8,850 bases of DNA from Rhodospirillaceae bacterium (GTDB lineage: Bacteria > Pseudomonadota > Alphaproteobacteria > Rickettsiales > UBA3002): positions 1 to 8,850 of the forward strand of contig CANHAG010000033.1 of assembly GCA_947458525.1 (NCBI GenBank). The letters are read 5' to 3'. Below the pieces are notes generated by a model, which saw only the letters and a program-made list of their open reading frames with translations, made no database searches and had not been told where the DNA came from. The stretch's first letter is position 1. Every line of letters starts with the position of its first letter. Both the position numbers and the translations under genes were made by a program. Shown piece after piece: positions 1-6,265 of this stretch.

Positions 1-1302
1 CCCCGCCTGCGGGGGGGATGTAAGGGGGGGAACATAACCCGTCACGCCAGCGCCAGCCGAAAGGGTTCCCCCCTCATGCTCCCCCCGTTTACGGGGGGAG
101 TGAACTGAGCACGCCTGCGCTTCTTTGTTTATCCCCCCCGCTTGCGCTTCTTCTACTATCCCCCCCGCCTGCGGGGGGGACGTAAGGGGGGGAACTATCC
201 CCTCCCCCGCAGGGGGAGGGTTAGGGTGGGGGCGTTGTGTGTCAGAGACCGTGCCAGATAATGCCCCCCTCTCATTCTCCCCCCTGCGGGGGGAGAGGGT
301 ACCAGACGCTTGACCACTGAGTGCCCGGTACATCCGATCCATCACTTTCTGCGCATCGCCCAGCAATTTCTCCGTCCAGTCGAGTGGTTCGTTATAGCGC
401 GTGCTCATCAGCGCAAAGCGGATCACTTCACCCTTCACCCCGCGCTGCAGCAGATCATGCACGGTGATGAAATTCCCAAGCGACTTGCTCATTTTCTCGC
501 CATTCACGGTGAGGAATCCATTATGCACCCAGAAGCGCGCATAGCGGCTTTCAGGGTGGGCGCAGGTGGATTGCGCGATCTCGTTTTCGTGATGCGGGAA
601 CATGAGATCCGCCCCGCCGCCATGGATATCAAACTCCCGCCCCAGATGCGCCGCCGACATGGCCGAGCATTCAATATGCCAGCCCGGCCGCCCCTTGCCC
701 CAGGGCGAATCAAAAACGGAAGACGGGTCATCCTTATCGCTCACCGGTTTCCATAACACGAAATCACCGGCGTATTTTTTATAGGGCGCCACTTCCACCC
801 GCGCACCGGCCAGCATATCCTCCACGCTGCGGCGTGAAAGCACGCCATAGTCTTTATCGCGCTGCACATCAAACAGCACATGACCTTGCGCCTCATAGGC
901 AAACCCGCGCGCTATCAGAGTTTCAATCAGCGCGATCATCTGGGCGATATGCTCGGTGGCTTTGGGCTCCACATCCGGGCGCAATACGCCAAGCGCCTCC
1001 ATATCCGCATGGAACTGGGCGGTGACTTCAGTAGTCAGTGCCTGAATGGTGATGCCGCGTTCGGTCGCAGCCGCGTTGATTTTATCATCCACATCCGTGA
1101 TGTTACGCACATAGCGCACCGCCCCATATTGATGCCGCAACAGGCGGTAGAGCATGTCATAGACCACAACACTGCGCGCATTCCCCAGATGCGGCCGCGC
1201 ATAGACCGTCGGCCCGCATACATACATTTTCACATGCGCGGGGTCGATCGGCGTAAAAATTTCTTCACGACGGGTCAGGGTGTTGGTGAGGCGAAGGGTC
1301 AT
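1..1302 (-). CDS. cysS: Cysteinyl-tRNA synthetase, 3' end beyond window, with repeat-derived in-frame insertion
   Basis: Class I aminoacyl-tRNA synthetase that attaches cysteine to tRNA-Cys in the cytoplasm. The frame was read by hand from the ATG at 1302 and stays open for 434 codons to base 1, so the C-terminal part lies outside the window. Visible motifs: zinc ligand Cys29 in YVCGPTVY, the HIGH-type motif HLGN at 38-41, zinc ligands Cys212 (WHIECSAM), His237 and Glu241 ([10 protein letters not shown]), and KMSKS at 270-274. Normal CysRS sequence continues to about residue 328 (MDRMYRAL). From about residue 333 to the edge the protein is instead made of translated palindromic repeats, with no stop codon. 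Bacterial CysRS is usually about 460 residues and has a variable loop at this point before the anticodon-binding bundle. The start overlaps the gltX stop (ATGA), implying translational coupling. Whether the normal C-terminus resumes cannot be seen. Confidence 0.93.
   Translation of the reverse strand, partial: MTLRLTNTLTRREEIFTPIDPAHVKMYVCGPTVYARPHLGNARSVVVYDMLYRLLRHQYGAVRYVRNITDVDDKINAAATERGITIQALTTEVTAQFHADMEALGVLRPDVEPKATEHIAQMIALIETLIARGFAYEAQGHVLFDVQRDKDYGVLSRRSVEDMLAGARVEVAPYKKYAGDFVLWKPVSDKDDPSSVFDSPWGKGRPGWHIECSAMSAAHLGREFDIHGGGADLMFPHHENEIAQSTCAHPESRYARFWVHNGFLTVNGEKMSKSLGNFITVHDLLQRGVKGEVIRFALMSTRYNEPLDWTEKLLGDAQKVMDRMYRALSGQASGTLSPRRGENERGALSGTVSDTQRPHPNPPPAGEGIVPPLTSPPQAGGIVEEAQAGGINKEAQACSVHSPRKRGEHEGGTLSAGAGVTGYVPPLTSPPQAG
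130..195 (-). repeat. 66-bp composite repeat, cysS copy
   Basis: Two successive units, each opening (plus strand) with ATCCCCCCC. The first is followed by GCTTGCGCTTC. The second forms the perfect hairpin 159-180 and then ACGTAAGGGGGGGAAC. Aligned column by column with 3760-3825 inside nadE it shows 61 identities in 66 positions with no gaps. The differences are in the hairpin loop and the short spacer. On the coding strand the core reads [12 protein letters not shown] (CysS residues 370-381). Confidence 0.9.
199..232 (-). repeat. Second repeat type: CCCTCCCCC-GCA-GGGGGAGGG hairpin
   Basis: A perfect 9-bp stem with a GCA loop (200-220), followed on the plus strand by TTAGGGTGGGGG. It encodes [12 protein letters not shown] in cysS. 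It differs from the 66-bp composite and abuts it directly at 195-199, so different elements have stacked at the same site. Confidence 0.75.
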
Positions 1303-2708
1303 GGGTTCATCGTCATTCCAGCAGCGTCCAGAAGTCTCGCTTGAACAGTATCCCGGCCGAGCTGTAAAAACAGATTCTTTAACTCAAATCCCTCCTGATC
1401 CGCCGTAAGCGCAAGACGCAGCGGCATGAAGAGATCCTTCCCCTTACGCCCGGTTTGTTGTTTAAGCGCTGCAACAAAATTTTCCCAGGCCACTTCATTC
1501 CATTCGCCGGTGGGAAGCAGGCTGGCAGCGGTCTTCAGATAGTCTCGATCTTTACTATCAGAGCGAGCATCCGCGTAAATGACGCCATCGTTGGTAAACA
1601 CACTAAGCAGGCTGAAAATATCTTCTTTTGATTTCACATTCGGCCGGATAACTTCCCAGATTGACGGTGTCAGCCTGCCATCTCCCGATAGCTCTACCGC
1701 CTGCTCGTAGCTGGTTCGGTGCCATTGTTTGAGATTCAGCCGCGCCAGCTCCTCGGGGTCATAATTCGCCATGGCGCGGCCAAGTTTTCTGATGTCGAAT
1801 TGCTGCACCAGTTCATCCAAGGAGCCCGCCAGTTCTATCGCATCGGACGTGCCGATTTTTGCAAGATACGAAGCCAGCACCAGCGGGAACACTCCGCCCT
1901 CCCGCAGCGATCTGATATCTCCCCCGCCCTCGCGCTTGCTGATTTTACCCTCTTTCATCTTGAGCAGCGCCATATGGCCAAAGCGCGGCGGCGTGTGCCC
2001 CAGCGCCTCCATCACCTGCACCTGCACGGCCGTGTTGCTCACATGATCTTCCCCGCGCAGAATATGGGTGATGGGCATTTCCCCATCATCCACCGAGGTG
2101 GAAAGGGTGAAAAGCGCCACCCCATCTTCGCGGATGAGCACGGGGTCAGAGATTTTGGCCCCGTCAAAGGTGACCGACCCGCGGATCAGATCGTCCCACA
2201 CAATCGGCGCATGGTTCATTTTGAACCGCCAATGTGGCCTGCGGCCTTCGCTTTCGGCCTGTGCTTTCTGTGCGTCCGTCAGTTTCAGCGCCGCCCGGTC
2301 ATAGATAGGCGGCAGGCCGCGCCCCACCAGCATCTTGCGCTTGATATCGAGCTCTTCTGCCGTTTCGTAGCAGGGGTAAAGCCGTCCCGTTTCAATCAGC
2401 CTGGCTTTGGCAAGGTCATAACGCTCAAACCGCTCGGACTGCTTGGTGTGCAGATCTACCTTAAACCCCATCCAGTCGAGGTCATGGCGGATGCTCTCCT
2501 CATATTCGTCGCGGGAACGCTCGCGGTCGGTATCATCAATCCTGAGCATGAACTGGCCGCCATGATGTTTCGCAAAAAGATAATTGACGAGCGCCGTGCG
2601 TAAATTACCCACATGCAGCCAGCCCGTGGGTGATGGCGCGAAACGGACGAGAACTTGGCCTGCGGCCTGTGGTAGGTGTTGCGTGCTGCGTGGTGCGTGC
2701 GTTGTCAT
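1299..2708 (-). CDS. gltX: Glutamyl-tRNA synthetase
   Basis: Class I aminoacyl-tRNA synthetase that loads glutamate onto tRNA-Glu (and onto tRNA-Gln in bacteria using the amidotransferase route). The protein has 469 residues, normal for the family. Visible motifs: [15 protein letters not shown] with the HIGH-type motif at 32-35, RIDDTD at 56-61, [11 protein letters not shown] at 218-227, and the KMSKS-type KISKR at 255-259. Family members usually begin only a few residues before the VRFAPSPTG motif, whereas here 18-20 residues precede it. They are encoded by a tract of short ACGCA-like repeats. I see no ATG, GTG or TTG between 2708 and the motif, so the ATG at 2708 is kept, with only a weak upstream AGG. 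The stop overlaps the cysS start. Alphaproteobacteria often carry two GltX paralogues; which one this is cannot be told. Confidence 0.96.
   Translation of the reverse strand: MTTHAPRSTQHLPQAAGQVLVRFAPSPTGWLHVGNLRTALVNYLFAKHHGGQFMLRIDDTDRERSRDEYEESIRHDLDWMGFKVDLHTKQSERFERYDLAKARLIETGRLYPCYETAEELDIKRKMLVGRGLPPIYDRAALKLTDAQKAQAESEGRRPHWRFKMNHAPIVWDDLIRGSVTFDGAKISDPVLIREDGVALFTLSTSVDDGEMPITHILRGEDHVSNTAVQVQVMEALGHTPPRFGHMALLKMKEGKISKREGGGDIRSLREGGVFPLVLASYLAKIGTSDAIELAGSLDELVQQFDIRKLGRAMANYDPEELARLNLKQWHRTSYEQAVELSGDGRLTPSIWEVIRPNVKSKEDIFSLLSVFTNDGVIYADARSDSKDRDYLKTAASLLPTGEWNEVAWENFVAALKQQTGRKGKDLFMPLRLALTADQEGFELKNLFLQLGRDTVQARLLDAAGMTMNP
2666..2706 (-). repeat. Short degenerate ACGCA repeats encoding the GltX N-terminus
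   Basis: On the coding strand the first codons of gltX contain at least four spaced ACGCA pentamers, which translate as [12 protein letters not shown]. The tract is low in complexity and precedes the conserved catalytic domain. It therefore looks like repeat DNA into which the start codon has been extended, rather than part of the enzyme fold. Confidence 0.5.
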
Positions 2709-2802
2709 GAGGAACCTGTGAGTGACTCTGGTCTTCTAAGCCAGGCAGGTATTTCAGGCAAGAAATCTTCTCACGAATCATGAATTGGCAAATTGGCGAA
2801 CT

Positions 2803-2859
2803 GACGAATTGAAGAATCTTTTTCGTCTCATCGTCAATTCGTCTCATCGTCAATTCGTC
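2803..2859. repeat. Tandem 16-bp repeat and 10-bp inverted repeat between nadE and gltX
   Basis: The 154-bp gap between nadE and gltX (2709-2862) holds a perfect tandem of CGTCTCATCGTCAATT at 2824-2839 and 2840-2855. GACGAATTGA at 2803-2812 pairs perfectly with TCAATTCGTC at 2834-2843 or at 2850-2859, giving two mutually exclusive stems in the nadE-gltX transcript. The adjoining 2781-2801 holds looser AATTGGCRA-like repeats. No U-tract follows on the minus strand, so I do not call a rho-independent terminator. Confidence 0.75.
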
Positions 2860-2862
2860 CCT

Positions 2863-4701
2863 CTAAGCATAGCGCCAGCCATTGGTGATAGGCCAGCGCC
2901 GGTCGCGCCCGAACGCCATGGGGGTGACTTTGACGCCCGGCGCCGACTGGCGGCGCTTATATTCCGCCCCAATCACCATGCCGGCTACTTTCGTGACCAG
3001 CGCCTCATCCATCCCTTCCGCCACCAGTTCCGCAACCCCAAGCCGGCGCTCAATCAGCCCGCGCAACATCGCATCCAGTAACGGGTAGGGCGGCAGGGAG
3101 TCTTCATCTTTCTGCCCCTCGCGCAATTCGGCGGTAGGGGGTTTGGTGATCATACGGGCGGGGATGACCTCACCACGCGTATTGCGCCATTCGCAGAGTT
3201 TATAGACGGTGGTTTTATACACGTCTTTCAGCACAGAAAACCCGCCGCACATATCGCCATACAGCGTGGCATACCCCACCGACATTTCAGATTTATTGCC
3301 GGTGGTGAGTACCATATGGCCGAATTTGTTGGAGAGCGCCATGAGTATCAGCCCGCGTAAGCGCGCCTGAATATTTTCTTCCGTGGTATCGGCCGCACGA
3401 CCCTTGAACAGATCCGCAAGGGCAGCGCCTGTGGCCGCCATCAGCGGCGCAATCGGTACAGATTCAAGGCGTATGCCAAGGTTTTTTGCCAGCGCCTCGG
3501 CATCCTCGTGGCTCTCGCGGCTGGTGATGGGGGAGGGCAGTTTCACGCTCAGCACCTTATCCGCGCCCAGCGCATCGACCGCGATTGCGGCTGTAAGCCC
3601 CGAATCCACACCGCCCGAAAGCCCGAGCACCACCCCCGGGAAGCGGTTTTTTGTCACATAGTCGCGCAGTCCCAGCACGAGGGCGTGATAGAGCGTTTCA
3701 AGGTCGGGCATGGCTGCGGCCAGTGGCGCGGCGGTACAGTGCCAGCCTGCACTCTCTTTTATCCCCCCCGCTTGCGCTTCTCCTCTTATCCCCCCCGCAA
3801 GCGGGGGGGACGTAAGGGGGGGAACCTTACTTGCGACTTCAACACCATCCGCAACATTCCCCCCTTCCACCTTCGCTGAAGCTACGGCGGACAGGCCTGC
3901 TCCCCCCGCAAGCGGGGGGAGTGAATGAGAGGCCGGGGGGGACGTAAGGGGGGGAACGCAACATTCCCATCGTGTCAGCGCGAGCTCTTCATCAAAACTC
4001 TTCAGGCGAGCAACTTCCGCACCCGTAGCATCCACCGCGTAGGAACCGCCGTCAAACACCAGCTCATCCTGCCCGCCCACAAGATTCAGATACACCACCG
4101 GCAAGCCCGTTGCGCGTGCCGCGGCGGTCACCACTTTACGCCGCTCCCGCCCCTTGCCGATATGATAGGGTGAGGCATTCTGCACCAGCAGCATCTCAGC
4201 CCCTTGTGCGGCAAGCTGCTTGGGCAGTTCCGTGTCCCACACTTCTTCGCAGATGAGAACCCCAAGCCTGATCCCGCGCCACGAAAGCACCCGGGGCGCT
4301 TCGCCTTCCGCAAAAATCCGTTTTTCATCAAACACGCCATAATTGGGTAAATCATGCTTTGTGCGAATGGGGGTGACCATGCCCGCCTCAATCAGCACAC
4401 TCGCATTATAAATGCGCCCCGCCTCTTCCCACGGCGCGCCAAGAATCAGGGCTACACCGCTCGCCCGGGTCTCTTCACCAATCCGCTTCAGTGCCCGGTG
4501 GCACTGGGTCAGGAAGGCCGGCATCAGTACCAGATCTTCCGGCGGATATCCGGTCAGCGCCATTTCCGGATAAAGCACAAGCCCCGCGCCCTGCGCTGCT
4601 GCTTGCCGCGCGGCATCAATAATGCGCGCCGCGTTACCCGCAACATCGCCCACCGTGACATTGATCTGGGCAAGCGCAAGGGTGAGGGAGGGGAAGGTCA
4701 T
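2863..4701 (-). CDS. nadE: Glutamine-dependent NAD+ synthetase with repeat-derived linker insertion
   Basis: Makes NAD+ from nicotinic acid adenine dinucleotide, ATP and glutamine, the last step of NAD synthesis. The N-terminal nitrilase-type glutaminase domain (about 1-245) shows the Glu46 (YPEMALTGYPPED), Lys115 (RTKHDLPNYGVFDEKR) and Cys151 (GVLICEEVWD) triad. The C-terminal ATP-pyrophosphatase domain (about 325-612) shows the P-loop SGGVDS at 362-367, ENIQARLRG at 442-450 and TTGNKSE at 466-472. Length is 612 residues, against about 540-560 for relatives. The excess is residues about 249-317, which translate palindromic repeat DNA (VPPLTSPP twice, SLPPLAGGAG, LAGGIRGEAQAGG). The insertion lies in the interdomain linker, and all catalytic motifs remain in frame, so the gene is probably functional. 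The start at 4701 fits the family N-terminus, though no clear ribosome site precedes it. Confidence 0.95.
   Translation of the reverse strand: MTFPSLTLALAQINVTVGDVAGNAARIIDAARQAAAQGAGLVLYPEMALTGYPPEDLVLMPAFLTQCHRALKRIGEETRASGVALILGAPWEEAGRIYNASVLIEAGMVTPIRTKHDLPNYGVFDEKRIFAEGEAPRVLSWRGIRLGVLICEEVWDTELPKQLAAQGAEMLLVQNASPYHIGKGRERRKVVTAAARATGLPVVYLNLVGGQDELVFDGGSYAVDATGAEVARLKSFDEELALTRWECCVPPLTSPPASHSLPPLAGGAGLSAVASAKVEGGNVADGVEVASKVPPLTSPPLAGGIRGEAQAGGIKESAGWHCTAAPLAAAMPDLETLYHALVLGLRDYVTKNRFPGVVLGLSGGVDSGLTAAIAVDALGADKVLSVKLPSPITSRESHEDAEALAKNLGIRLESVPIAPLMAATGAALADLFKGRAADTTEENIQARLRGLILMALSNKFGHMVLTTGNKSEMSVGYATLYGDMCGGFSVLKDVYKTTVYKLCEWRNTRGEVIPARMITKPPTAELREGQKDEDSLPPYPLLDAMLRGLIERRLGVAELVAEGMDEALVTKVAGMVIGAEYKRRQSAPGVKVTPMAFGRDRRWPITNGWRYA
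3751..3957 (-). repeat. Palindromic repeat cluster inside nadE
   Basis: About 207 bp (69 codons) of stacked repeats inserted in frame between the two NadE domains. It contains the 66-bp composite at 3760-3825, a perfect 9-bp hairpin at 3901-3920 followed by GTGAATGAG, and a second copy of the ACGTAAGGGGGGGAAC core ending at 3957. The 23 bases 3935-3957 match 173-195 in cysS exactly. Between the units lies CTTCGCTGAAGCTACGGCGG (3871-3890), another apparent repeat module. The limits are set by comparison with expected NadE sequence and are approximate. Confidence 0.88.
3760..3825 (-). repeat. 66-bp composite repeat, nadE copy
   Basis: Matches the cysS copy at 130-195 at 61 of 66 positions without gaps. 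The perfect hairpin spans 3789-3810 (10-bp arms, AA loop where the cysS copy has CT). The coding strand reads [12 protein letters not shown] (NadE residues 293-304), the same frame as in CysS. Confidence 0.9.
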
Positions 4702-4726
4702 GGGCTTATTTCATAAAAGTTTCACA

Positions 4727-4756
4727 TTCATTTGTATAGTTTAAGTGTAGTATAGT
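4727..4756 (+). promoter_or_regulatory. Possible promoter of the 105-codon gene
   Basis: TATAGT at 4751-4756 could be a -10 box, with TTCATT at 4727-4732 as a poor -35 box 18 bp upstream. A second TATAGT lies at 4735-4740. The region is much more AT-rich than its surroundings. The reverse strand offers TATACT (4754-4749) and TATACA (4738-4733) as possible -10 boxes for nadE. Confidence 0.35.
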
Positions 4757-4766
4757 GAATGTTCAC
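4755..4766. promoter_or_regulatory. Palindrome GTGAA-TG-TTCAC in the divergent nadE / small-gene region
   Basis: Perfect 5-bp arms around a 2-bp centre, overlapping the end of a TATAGT box (4751-4756), between the divergently transcribed nadE and the small plus-strand gene. Position and symmetry fit an operator for a dimeric regulator. No regulator can be named, and a 12-bp palindrome can occur by chance. Confidence 0.3.
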
Positions 4767-4789
4767 CTAGACACTGTGAGGGAGCTGGT

Positions 4790-5107
4790 ATGAGCAGTGA
4801 AAGGACAGATCAAATCGATACCCATCCACGTTTCTGGGATTTTAAACAATATCTGGGTAAGTTATGTAGGAATAACAATCTTACGGCTATCCAGTGGAAT
4901 CCCAATCGTGAAAATGGTTTTTTTACCTTGTCTGGCAATGCATCCCACAGGGCTGGTATAAGAGAAGTCGAGCAACAACTCACTAATGCAGGGTATGATA
5001 CACGAATAGCAGAAACTGAGGAAACGATAATACTCAAGCTGCAAGCAAGTACCGCACTGGAGCATTTTGCTTCAGAAAAAAACAAACAACCTATTGGCCG
5101 GGGTTAA
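4790..5107 (+). CDS. Hypothetical protein, 105 residues, unrecognised
   Basis: I do not recognise this protein. It is likely a real gene: it begins with ATG after a GAGGGAG ribosome site (4778-4784), has promoter-like AT-rich DNA upstream, and no competing homologous frame is visible on the other strand. The protein is soluble, with no signal peptide or membrane segment. Its middle reads as a strand (AIQWNPNRENGFFTLSG), a helix (SHRAGIREVEQQLTNAGYD) and a strand (RIAETEETIILKLQ), which would suit a small alpha/beta fold. The base composition is clearly more AT-rich than that of its neighbours, which suggests recent acquisition or relaxed constraint. It is the only complete plus-strand gene here, lying between divergent nadE and convergent etfA. 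Confidence 0.7.
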   Translation: MSSERTDQIDTHPRFWDFKQYLGKLCRNNNLTAIQWNPNRENGFFTLSGNASHRAGIREVEQQLTNAGYDTRIAETEETIILKLQASTALEHFASEKNKQPIGRG

Positions 5108-5159
5108 ACGGCTCTATGATTAGACCTTACGGCTACCTGAAAATCCGATAATGCCGACG

Positions 5160-6086
5160 CTAAAGCGCCTGCTCCAGTTCGGGAAGGATTTGAAAAAGAT
5201 CCCCCACCAGCCCGTAATCGGCGATTTCAAAAATAGGGGCGGTTTCGTCCTTATTGATGGCGACGATGATTTTGCTCTCCTTCATCCCGGCGAGGTGCTG
5301 AATCGCGCCGCTGATTCCCACCGCAATATAAAGCTCGGGCGCGACCACTTTGCCGGTCTGCCCGACCTGATAATCATTGGGCACGAAGCCCGCATCCACC
5401 GCCGCACGGCTTGCGCCCACAGCCGCATTGAGCCTGGTGGCGAGTTTTTCAATCAGCGCGAAATTTTCTTTTGAGCCAACCCCGCGCCCGCCTGAGACCA
5501 CCACCCGCGCGCTCGTCAGTTCCGGCCGGTCACCTCCAGAAGCTTCCATCTTCACAAAGCGGGAGGTAGACGCGACCGGCACAGCGGGCACATCCACCCG
5601 TTCTGCCTTGCCGCCACTGCTAATTTTCTCAAAACTGGTGGCGCGCACGGTGATGATTTTCACCGCATCAAGCGACTGCACGGTTTCGAGCGCATTACCG
5701 GCATAGATGGGGCGCACGAAGCTGTCAGGGCTGACCACCGCCGTAATCTCGGAAATCTGCTGTACATTAAGCAGTGCTGCCACGCGCGGCATCACGTCTT
5801 TGCCGATACTTGTCGCTGCTGCCAGCACATGCGAATAGCCCTGGGCATATTCGGTAATAAAAGGAGCGAGCAGTTCCGCCAGCGGGTATTCATAGAGTGC
5901 ATCATCCTCCACCAGCACTTTGCGCACTGCTTTGAGCGTAAGCGCTTCAGCAATCACCGCGTCGATCTTAAATCCAGCCAGCAGCACATCTATCTCCCCG
6001 CCGATTTTCTCTGCTGCGCCAATCGCCGCGCGGGTCGCGGGGGCGAGGGTTTTTCCATCATGCTCGGCAACCACTAGAATGGACAT
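5160..6086 (-). CDS. etfA: Electron transfer flavoprotein, alpha subunit
   Basis: FAD-binding subunit of the cytoplasmic ETF heterodimer, which takes electrons from acyl-CoA and related dehydrogenases and passes them to ETF:quinone oxidoreductase. It has 308 residues, the normal length. The N-terminal domain (1 to about 185) starts [11 protein letters not shown]. The C-terminal FAD domain shows SGGRG at 198-202, [11 protein letters not shown] at 224-234, the [21 protein letters not shown] stretch at 240-260 (two overlapping motifs) and [20 protein letters not shown] at 277-296. GGAGA-like purines (GGAGA in ATTGGAGACC) lie just before the ATG at 6086. It follows etfB in the usual order, but the gap is 179 bp and holds a 138-bp repeat element, which could alter subunit stoichiometry by folding the intercistronic RNA. 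Confidence 0.97.
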   Translation of the reverse strand: MSILVVAEHDGKTLAPATRAAIGAAEKIGGEIDVLLAGFKIDAVIAEALTLKAVRKVLVEDDALYEYPLAELLAPFITEYAQGYSHVLAAATSIGKDVMPRVAALLNVQQISEITAVVSPDSFVRPIYAGNALETVQSLDAVKIITVRATSFEKISSGGKAERVDVPAVPVASTSRFVKMEASGGDRPELTSARVVVSGGRGVGSKENFALIEKLATRLNAAVGASRAAVDAGFVPNDYQVGQTGKVVAPELYIAVGISGAIQHLAGMKESKIIVAINKDETAPIFEIADYGLVGDLFQILPELEQAL

Positions 6087-6112
6087 GGGCGGTCTCCAAT
6101 CAACATTTGTTT

Positions 6113-6250
6113 CCCCTCACCCCACCCTCTCCCGCAAGCGCGAGAGGGGGAATCAAGGACTCACATAACTCTTCCCCTCGCCCCCCGGAACGGGGGAGAG
6201 GGTTGCGTAGGCTCAGGCGCAAAGCGCCCTAGCCGAAGCTGGGTGAGGGG
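6113..6250. repeat. 138-bp MITE-like element with 10-bp terminal inverted repeats
   Basis: Bounded by CCCCTCACCC (6113-6122) and its exact reverse complement GGGTGAGGGG (6241-6250). Inside are a hairpin with 7-bp arms at 6125-6148 (CCCTCTC/GAGAGGG), an imperfect hairpin at about 6174-6202 (CCCTC, CCCCG paired with CGGGG, GAGGG) and a GGCGC-AAA-GCGCC hairpin at 6216-6228 flanked by GCT/AGC. No open frame encodes a transposase. It lies in the etfB-etfA transcript. The element shares C-rich hairpins with the cysS/nadE repeats but has a different layout. Confidence 0.75.
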
Positions 6251-6265
6251 GACGACAAACCACCC

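Larger units (their letters stand above)
1..305 (-). repeat. Cluster of GC-rich palindromic repeat units inside cysS
   Basis: This stretch lies inside the cysS reading frame and consists almost wholly of short palindromic units. Copies of one unit occupy 1-33 and 163-195 and match at 32 of 33 positions. Perfect hairpins occur at 79-100 (10-bp arms, TT loop), 159-180 (10-bp arms, CT loop), 200-220 (9-bp arms, GCA loop) and 276-296 (9-bp arms, TGC loop). Read on the coding strand there is no stop, and the peptide is rich in Pro, Gly and Ala. The left limit is unknown because the cluster reaches the window edge. Confidence 0.9.

Noticed and set aside
1..305. CRISPR array
   Set aside because: The repeats are palindromic C/G runs of unequal length with irregular spacing, and lie in frame inside cysS. 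There are no uniform spacers and no cas genes.
1..1302. cysS as a pseudogene broken by repeats
   Set aside because: All catalytic and zinc-binding motifs are intact and the frame is unbroken through the repeats to the edge. Without the missing 3' end a pseudogene call is not supported.
310..1344. Plus-strand frames of 148 and 154 codons opposite cysS
   Set aside because: They are antisense shadows of a well-supported cysS, with no family resemblance and Arg/His-rich shadow composition.
1719..2603. 294-codon plus-strand frame opposite gltX
   Set aside because: Long, but exactly antisense to conserved GluRS motifs, with no recognisable domain. High GC makes such long shadows common.
2803..2859. 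Rho-independent terminator after nadE
   Set aside because: The stem is AT-rich and no T-run follows on the minus strand.
5108..5159. Bidirectional terminator between the orphan gene and etfA
   Set aside because: These convergent genes should end here, but I could find no convincing stem with a T-run in the 52 bp.
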